Below, one piece after another: positions 5,518-9,950 of a stretch of DNA of 9,950 nt (positions are counted from its first letter, which is position 1; each line of letters opens with the position of its first letter). Position numbers and translations under genes: made by a program. The notes below the pieces were generated by a model. That model searched no databases and was not told the DNA's origin. It was given only the letters and a program-made list of their open reading frames with translations. This DNA comes from Clostridiales bacterium UBA4653 (GTDB lineage Bacteria; Bacillota; Clostridia; Oscillospirales; CAG-272): positions 401 to 10,350 of the forward strand of contig DHMB01000142.1 of NCBI GenBank assembly GCA_002405565.1. The letters are read 5' to 3'.

Positions 5518-6454
5518 ATATGTATTTATCCAAAAAATCATCAAGCGCCCTGTCGCACCTTTCGCGGTCGACAAAATAGCTTTTGCCGTGCGACGCGCCG
5601 GGAACGGTGATTAGAACGTGTTCCGACCGGCAGGCTTCCGCGCCCTTGCGCGACATTTCGCACGGAACGAAATGATCCGCTTCGCCATGAATGAAGAGCA
5701 CCGGGAGCGAAGTCTTTTTCAATGCGTCGACGGTTGAAAATTCATCCGTTTTGTGTCCTGTTTTCGTGCGGAAAAGCCATGAAAACGTCGGGACGACAAG
5801 CGCGGAGGGAAGGTGATACATGTTTTTTGCAACGTGACGGAAAATCTCCTCGGGCGACGTAAAGCCGCAGTCGGCAATGACGCACCTGACGTTCTTCGTT
5901 TCAAGGTTGCTTGCCATGAGAACCGTCGTCGCGCCCATGGAAACGCCCTCAATGACTATCGGCAGGGACGGAAAACGTCCGGCGATATAGTCAGCCCAGG
6001 CGGCGCAATCATATCTTTCTTCAAGACCGAAGGTGATATATTTTCCCTCGCTCTTCCCGTGTGCCCGCTGGGTGACAAGGAGCAGGTTATAGCCTCTTTT
6101 ATGATATTTTTCCGCTATGCTTGAAAATTCAAATTCGGCAAACGAGCGGAAGCCGTGAAAGAGGATGACGGTTGCCTTTGCGTTCTCCGCGGGTATGAGC
6201 AGTCCGCAGAGGCGGAGCCCGTCATGACTTTTTATGAAAACCTCCTCCGAAGGCGAGTTTCTGATGAATTCCGCCCCGCGGCGCACACCGGTAAGCTCTT
6301 TTTCTTTCAGACGGTACATTTTCGCAAAGTCATCCGAAAAAATATCGGGGAATTTTTCCGCACGGCAGATTGTCGCGCGGAAGGTTGCGTATATAAAGAG
6401 AAAATACAGGAGAACAAGAGCGACGAGCACTCCGGCAATTATATAAAATATCAA
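5516..6454 (-). CDS. Membrane-anchored alpha/beta hydrolase
   Basis: This 312-residue serine hydrolase of the alpha/beta fold resembles lysophospholipase/acyl-CoA thioesterase-like (BAAT/S9) members. One hydrophobic segment (about 2-24) should anchor it in the membrane. The catalytic triad is visible: nucleophile S172 in GVSMG (170-174), acid D260 in HGEADHFVP and base H289 in GASHGKS. The HGF at 100-102 fits the oxyanion-hole strand. The substrate cannot be told from sequence; an ester, thioester or peptide is possible. The start is TTG at 6454: AAGGCGGT (plus positions 6461-6468) lies 6 nt upstream, and the next in-frame ATG would delete the membrane segment. It begins 15 nt after the trkH stop, so it is the last gene of the trk operon. 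Confidence 0.87.
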   Translation of the reverse strand: MIFYIIAGVLVALVLLYFLFIYATFRATICRAEKFPDIFSDDFAKMYRLKEKELTGVRRGAEFIRNSPSEEVFIKSHDGLRLCGLLIPAENAKATVILFHGFRSFAEFEFSSIAEKYHKRGYNLLLVTQRAHGKSEGKYITFGLEERYDCAAWADYIAGRFPSLPIVIEGVSMGATTVLMASNLETKNVRCVIADCGFTSPEEIFRHVAKNMYHLPSALVVPTFSWLFRTKTGHKTDEFSTVDALKKTSLPVLFIHGEADHFVPCEMSRKGAEACRSEHVLITVPGASHGKSYFVDRERCDRALDDFLDKYI

Positions 6455-6469
6455 GCCGTCACCGCCTTT

Positions 6470-7924
6470 TCAGTTTACTTTCCACGTCCTCTTTGAAAAG
6501 AGAACGAGAATGGGGAAAATCTCAAGTCTGCCGGCAAGCATATCGAGCGTCAGAACCAGCTTGGAGACGACCCCGTATCCGGCAAAGCTGCCCATGGGGC
6601 CGACAACGTCAAAGCCCGGGCCGATGTTGTTCAGGCAGGAGATTGTTGCGGAAAGGTTTGTTTCAACGGAAAAACCGTCGATTGAGATTATAAGAAAGCT
6701 TGCAATCGCAATGAAAACATAAGCGATGAGATATGTTCCGGTGCCTTCGACAATGCTCTCGCGCACAGGCTCGCCGTCAATGCGGACGGTCTCGACGCTC
6801 TGCGGATGAAGCAGCTTTTTGATACTTCTTTTAAGGTTCTTGAAAAGAAGCAGTACGCGCACGCATTTGAAGCCGCCGCCCGTACTTCCCGCGCAGGCGC
6901 CCATTATCATCAGCGCAAGAATCAGCGCTTTTGAAAATGCCGGCCAGAGATTGAAATCCGTTGTGGCAAAGCCTGTCGTCGTCATAATTGAGGCGACCTG
7001 GAATGCCGCATGGCGGATTCCCTCGCCGACGCTTGAGAAAAAGCGCAGCGTATTTACCGTAATGAGGGCGGTCGCAACGGCAAACGAGCCGAGATACAGC
7101 CGCAGCTCTTCATTTTTGAGCACACTTCTGAAATTGCGGAGCAGGAGCCAATAATAACAGTTGAAATTCACGCCGAAAAGGAGCATGAACACCGTTGTGA
7201 TTATCTGTATCGCCGGCGAATAGCTTGCAATGCTGTCCGCTTTTATGCCGAAGCCTCCCGTGCCTGCCGTGCCGAAGGCTGTGCAGAGCGCGTCAAACCA
7301 GGGCATTTTCGCGATTATGAGGGCAATGAAATCCGCAACGGTCAAAGCGATGTATATCGAATAGAGTGTAAGGGCGGTCTTGCCGAGCTTCGGCATGAGC
7401 TTGCCGACGTCCGGCCCCGGGCTTTCCGCGCGGAGAAGATGAAGGGAAAAGCCGCCGCTGTCCTTGCTTTTCGGTATGACGGCAAGGATGAACACAAGCA
7501 CGCCCATTCCGCCGAGCCAATGACTGAAGCTACGCCAATAGAGCATGCATCTCGAAAGCGCTTCGACGTTTTCAAGAATCGATGAGCCTGTCGTCGTAAA
7601 GCCGGAAGCCGTCTCGAACAGAGCGTCCACAAAATGGGGTATCTCGCCGGAGATGACAAACGGCAGGCACCCGAATACGCTGAGAAATACCCAGCCGAGT
7701 CCGACGCAGACAAGTCCCTCTCTTGCGTAAAAGCCTTTTTTCGCTTTGCGCGAAACGAGGGCGAGTATCCCGCTGAAAACAAACGTTATCGCCATTGTCA
7801 GAAGAAAGGCGAAAACGGAGCCCGACGTGCCGTCGCAGACGCCGATAATGACTGCGGGCAACATCAGCGCGGCTTCAATCGCAAGTATCTGCGATATTAT
7901 CTTGCAAATGATTTTATAATTCAT
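6470..7924 (-). CDS. trkH: TrkH-type potassium channel/transport subunit
   Basis: This is the membrane pore subunit of a Trk/Ktr K+ uptake system, 484 residues, usual for TrkH and longer than most KtrB. All four pseudo-repeated pore loops with selectivity-filter glycines can be seen: TTTGSS (110-115), GTAGTGG (218-224), TTTGFA (315-320) and NNIGPG (432-437). The highly conserved SHWLGGMGVLVF (134-145) and GACAGSTGGG (342-351) segments are also present. About eight to ten membrane helices are expected. The ATG at 7924 is preceded by a GAGG Shine-Dalgarno, and the gap to the trkA stop is 12 nt, so the two are co-translated. The TrkA rings it would bind on the cytoplasmic side gate the channel in response to nucleotides. 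No truncation or missing filter residue is seen. Confidence 0.96.
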   Translation of the reverse strand: MNYKIICKIISQILAIEAALMLPAVIIGVCDGTSGSVFAFLLTMAITFVFSGILALVSRKAKKGFYAREGLVCVGLGWVFLSVFGCLPFVISGEIPHFVDALFETASGFTTTGSSILENVEALSRCMLYWRSFSHWLGGMGVLVFILAVIPKSKDSGGFSLHLLRAESPGPDVGKLMPKLGKTALTLYSIYIALTVADFIALIIAKMPWFDALCTAFGTAGTGGFGIKADSIASYSPAIQIITTVFMLLFGVNFNCYYWLLLRNFRSVLKNEELRLYLGSFAVATALITVNTLRFFSSVGEGIRHAAFQVASIMTTTGFATTDFNLWPAFSKALILALMIMGACAGSTGGGFKCVRVLLLFKNLKRSIKKLLHPQSVETVRIDGEPVRESIVEGTGTYLIAYVFIAIASFLIISIDGFSVETNLSATISCLNNIGPGFDVVGPMGSFAGYGVVSKLVLTLDMLAGRLEIFPILVLFSKRTWKVN

Positions 7925-7936
7925 ATTCAGCCTCGT

Positions 7937-9295
7937 TTATTCAAATATATCGTTGAGCTGATATATGGTGTTTCCGCCCGTCGTGACGATGATGACGGAG
8001 TCTCCCTTGCGATAGAACGAATCGCCGCTCGGGATTTCCGTTTCCGCCCCGTGCGATATGCAGGCGAGCAGAACGTTCTTTTTCGTTTTGAGGTTTTTCA
8101 GCGGTTCGCCGCAATGCGCCGTCGAATCGTCCACGCGGAATTCGATTGCCTCCGCTCTTCTGTCCGCAATGAAATGCACGGCAAGCGCCGCTCCCGTCTG
8201 ATTTTTCATCGCGCGGACATACTGAACGATGTTGTTGCAGCAGAGGTCGTTCGGGCAGATGACGCTTCCCAGAGGGATATCGCCGAGGATACCGCTGTTT
8301 TTCAGTCTCGACAGCTTTGTAACCGTCTGCTTTACGCCCTTGTTTCTGCCGTAAAGGGAGATTATCATGTTCATTTCGTCAAAGCCCGTGAGGGTGACGA
8401 GCGCGTCGCATTTCGATATGCCCTCGCTTTTCAGCAGGTCATGACTGCACGCGTCGCCGTTTATGACGTTCACCGACGGCAAAGCCGCAGAAATCTCCGC
8501 GCACTTTTTGTAATCGCTTTCAATGATTTTTGTTGAGAAACCGTCGTGACTGAGGCGCTCGGCAAGATAATATCCGACCCTGCCTCCGCCGCATATAATG
8601 ACGTTTTTGACTTTCTTTGTGACGATACCGAGTCCCGAAAGCAGAGCCGCAAGCTCGTTTACGGGCGCCGTGACGAATATTCTGTCGCCCTCTTCAAGGA
8701 CGAAGTTGCCGTCCGGAGCGATTGCCTCGCCGTTTCTGAGAACAACGCAGACAAGCACCTTGCAACGGACGATTTCTCCCATTTTTTTCAGCGGTACGCC
8801 GCAGAGCGGGCTGTTTTCTTCGATTTTCAGCTCGACTATCTCAACTCTGCCCTTGGCAAAGGTGTCGCGGTTGAGAAAACCGGGGTATTTGAGAAGCCGC
8901 TCGATTTCAAGCGCCGCCTGTCTTTCGGGGTTTATAGCCATTGAAAGCCCGAAAACGTCGCGCATGCTGTATATCTGGTCGCTGTATTCGGGGTTACGTA
9001 TTCTTGCAATCGTGTGTATTCCGGGGTTCATTTTATGTGCGACGGCGCACGAAAGAAGGTTGACCTCGTCCTCGCCCGTTGCGGCGATGAGAAGGTCGGC
9101 GTCCTGCGCACCGGCGGAGGAAAGCACGCTCTGAATCGCGCAGTTTCCGCAGACAGCCATGACGTCATAATGCTCCATTGTGTTCTGGAGGACGTCGCCG
9201 TCTTTATCGATAATTGTAATATCATAGCCTTCGGATGAGAGCTGACGAGTCAGCGCATAGCCGACTTTCCCACATCCGGCAATAATAATTTTCAT
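7937..9295 (-). CDS. trkA: TrkA, potassium uptake regulatory (RCK) protein
   Basis: This 452-residue cytoplasmic regulator of the Trk K+ system has two tandem RCK units, the classic long TrkA arrangement rather than the single-unit KtrA. Unit 1 has a Rossmann NAD(H) motif GCGKVG (7-12) with the acidic D30 at the end of the second strand, and a TrkA-C domain at about 148-212. Unit 2 has GGGRVG (236-241) with E259 and a second TrkA-C at about 370-438. Both nucleotide sites look intact. The TrkA-C domains are known c-di-AMP targets in some Firmicutes, so that control is possible here (inference). The ATG at 9295 lies after a perfect AGGAGG (plus 9301-9306). It is the first gene of the trkA-trkH-hydrolase operon. 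Confidence 0.96.
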   Translation of the reverse strand: MKIIIAGCGKVGYALTRQLSSEGYDITIIDKDGDVLQNTMEHYDVMAVCGNCAIQSVLSSAGAQDADLLIAATGEDEVNLLSCAVAHKMNPGIHTIARIRNPEYSDQIYSMRDVFGLSMAINPERQAALEIERLLKYPGFLNRDTFAKGRVEIVELKIEENSPLCGVPLKKMGEIVRCKVLVCVVLRNGEAIAPDGNFVLEEGDRIFVTAPVNELAALLSGLGIVTKKVKNVIICGGGRVGYYLAERLSHDGFSTKIIESDYKKCAEISAALPSVNVINGDACSHDLLKSEGISKCDALVTLTGFDEMNMIISLYGRNKGVKQTVTKLSRLKNSGILGDIPLGSVICPNDLCCNNIVQYVRAMKNQTGAALAVHFIADRRAEAIEFRVDDSTAHCGEPLKNLKTKKNVLLACISHGAETEIPSGDSFYRKGDSVIIVTTGGNTIYQLNDIFE

Positions 9296-9322
9296 TTATG
9301 CCTCCTGTAAATTATCCGCTGT

Positions 9323-9339
9323 TGATATCGGATATATCA
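9323..9339. promoter_or_regulatory. Palindrome over trkA -10 and start site
   Basis: A perfect inverted repeat TGATAT (9323-9328)/ATATCA (9334-9339) with a 5-bp centre overlaps the -10 and the predicted transcription start of the trkA operon. It could be a repressor operator. AT-rich palindromes arise easily by chance, so this is tentative. Confidence 0.3.
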
Positions 9340-9364
9340 TATCACAAACCCGTCAAAAGGTCAA
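9336..9364 (-). promoter_or_regulatory. Promoter of trkA-trkH-hydrolase operon
   Basis: Read on the minus strand, the -35 TTGACC (9359-9364) and the -10 TATGAT (9336-9341) are separated by 17 bp. The start should be near 9329, giving a leader of only about 34 nt, too short for a c-di-AMP (ydaO) riboswitch. Confidence 0.78.
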
Positions 9365-9389
9365 CTCGGAAAGATAAATTCTTAAACTA

Positions 9390-9418
9390 TTGATTTTCTC
9401 CGCCGAAAAGGTTAAAAT
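9390..9418 (+). promoter_or_regulatory. Promoter of the cupin gene
   Basis: A -35 TTGATT (9390-9395) and a -10 TAAAAT (9413-9418) have a 17-bp spacer. It is divergent from, and does not overlap, the trkA promoter; the two -35 boxes are 25 bp apart. The leader to the ATG at 9453 would be about 28 nt. Confidence 0.65.
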
Positions 9419-9452
9419 AATACTGTGATAAAACCGAAAGGGGAAAATTTTT

Positions 9453-9797
9453 ATGAAAATATTTGAAAATGCACCGATAAAAAATGTGCCCGTGAAGACA
9501 AAGCTCTCTCTTGCGGACGAGGTTGAATACCGCGACGGGCAGGTCGTCAGCAAGACGCTTGCGCAGAACAAAAACGTCAGCCTGACGCTTTTTGCCTTTG
9601 AAAAGGGCGAGGAGATAAGCACACATTCCTCCGGCGGCGACGCGCTTGTCACCGTGCTTGACGGAAAAGGCAGGTTCACAATCGACGGAGAGCCCTTCTT
9701 CCTCTCCGCTGGCGAGAGTATCGTCATGCCGAGAAACGTTCCGCATGCAGTATATGGCGAGGAGCGTTTCAAAATGCTTCTGACAGTCGTTTTCTGA
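9453..9797 (+). CDS. Small cupin-domain protein
   Basis: This 114-residue protein is a single cupin (double-stranded beta-helix) domain with no other domain. Motif 1 is GEEISTHSSGGDALVTVLDG (52-71) and motif 2 is PRNVPHAV (93-100), with H58 and H98 as candidate metal ligands. Compared with the classical GX5HXHX3-4EX6G motif, the second histidine is serine (S60) and the glutamate appears as D63, so metal binding may be altered or absent. Such small Cupin_2 proteins have varied roles, including sugar isomerases, dioxygenases and ligand sensors, so no substrate can be assigned. The start is preceded by AAAGGGG (9437-9443), 9 nt upstream. It is monocistronic as far as visible and divergent from trkA. 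Confidence 0.85.
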   Translation: MKIFENAPIKNVPVKTKLSLADEVEYRDGQVVSKTLAQNKNVSLTLFAFEKGEEISTHSSGGDALVTVLDGKGRFTIDGEPFFLSAGESIVMPRNVPHAVYGEERFKMLLTVVF

Positions 9798-9808
9798 AAT
9801 TGCGACGA

Positions 9809-9833
9809 ATTTTCCGAAAAATTCTCGGAAAAT
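9809..9833. repeat. 9-bp perfect inverted repeat upstream of edge promoter
   Basis: ATTTTCCGA (9809-9817) and TCGGAAAAT (9825-9833) are perfect inverted copies around a 7-nt centre. They lie 11 nt after the cupin stop and 1 nt before the -35 of the next promoter. No T-run follows on either strand, so it is a poor intrinsic terminator; an operator is possible. Confidence 0.5.
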
Positions 9834-9834
9834 A

Positions 9835-9863
9835 TTGACAAAACGGCATATTTGATGTACAAT
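9835..9863 (+). promoter_or_regulatory. Sigma-A promoter at right edge
   Basis: A perfect -35 TTGACA (9835-9840) and a -10 TACAAT (9858-9863) are separated by 17 bp. Transcription should start near 9870 and run out of the window. Confidence 0.82.
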
Positions 9864-9869
9864 TTATTA

Positions 9870-9950
9870 AGATGGATATTTATCCGGTTTTGCCTTCATC
9901 CTCTCGGGTGGGGCAATCAAAGGGCATGAAAATCTCGCGCCTTTTGATTG
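9870..9950 (+). other. Structured transcript leader or RNA, cut by window edge
   Basis: No ORF with a Shine-Dalgarno is visible in these 81 nt. Three hairpins can form: GGAT/ATCC (9874-9877/9882-9885); TTGCC plus CATCC with GGGTG plus GGCAA (9890-9916); and CAATCAAAGG with CCTTTTGATTG (9914-9923/9940-9950, one bulge). The last two share bases 9914-9916, so they compete. This could be a regulatory leader or the start of an RNA gene; I do not recognise a known class. Confidence 0.4.

Noticed and set aside
7634..8536. Long plus-strand open frame of 300 codons opposite trkA/trkH
   Set aside because: It lies antisense across two clear genes, is very Arg-rich with no recognisable domain, and has no Shine-Dalgarno; it is a shadow frame of biased codon use.
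9296..9329. c-di-AMP riboswitch upstream of trkA
   Set aside because: The predicted leader is about 34 nt, far shorter than that riboswitch class, and no matching motif is visible.

Overview
This window looks like ordinary chromosome from a low-to-moderate-GC Firmicute, most likely a gut-type Clostridia (Oscillospirales/Ruminococcaceae-like). The reasons are protein similarity recognised by eye, strong AGGAGG-type Shine-Dalgarno (SD) sites, many consensus sigma-A promoters with 17-bp spacers, intrinsic terminators, and a DUF512-der-plsY-type gene order. No phage, transposon, CRISPR, tRNA or rRNA is visible. Coding density is high and no gene-free gap exceeds 300 bases.

Left part, plus strand. 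A perfect TTGACA-17-TATAAT promoter drives yceD (DUF177) and rpmF (zinc-type L32). A hairpin then precedes a three-gene run: a PDZ/radical-SAM/DUF512 protein, the double GTPase Der (ribosome assembly), and a PlsY-family membrane protein that lacks most canonical catalytic motifs. Next comes rpsT (S20) with its own promoter, a structured leader and a terminator. The theme here is ribosome proteins and ribosome maturation.

Middle part. A second perfect promoter drives a 56-residue small ORF that matches nothing I recognise, followed 9 nt later by a MarR-family regulator. An imperfect palindrome right after the -10 could be the MarR operator. Two tandem hairpins then separate this unit from a convergent minus-strand operon.

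Right part, minus strand. trkA (NAD-binding potassium-channel regulator), trkH (K+ channel subunit) and a membrane-anchored alpha/beta hydrolase are separated by 12 and 15 nt, which indicates one transcript. It is read from a TTGACC-17-TATGAT promoter overlapped by a palindrome. A small cupin gene is transcribed divergently on the plus strand. The window ends just after another good promoter (TTGACA-17-TACAAT) followed by RNA with two mutually exclusive hairpins, probably the leader of a gene or RNA lying beyond the edge.

The points most worth a second look are the 56-aa ORF with its MarR partner, the degenerate PlsY-like protein, the rpsT leader, and the structured transcript start at the right edge. 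I do not see a clearly new multi-gene system here.
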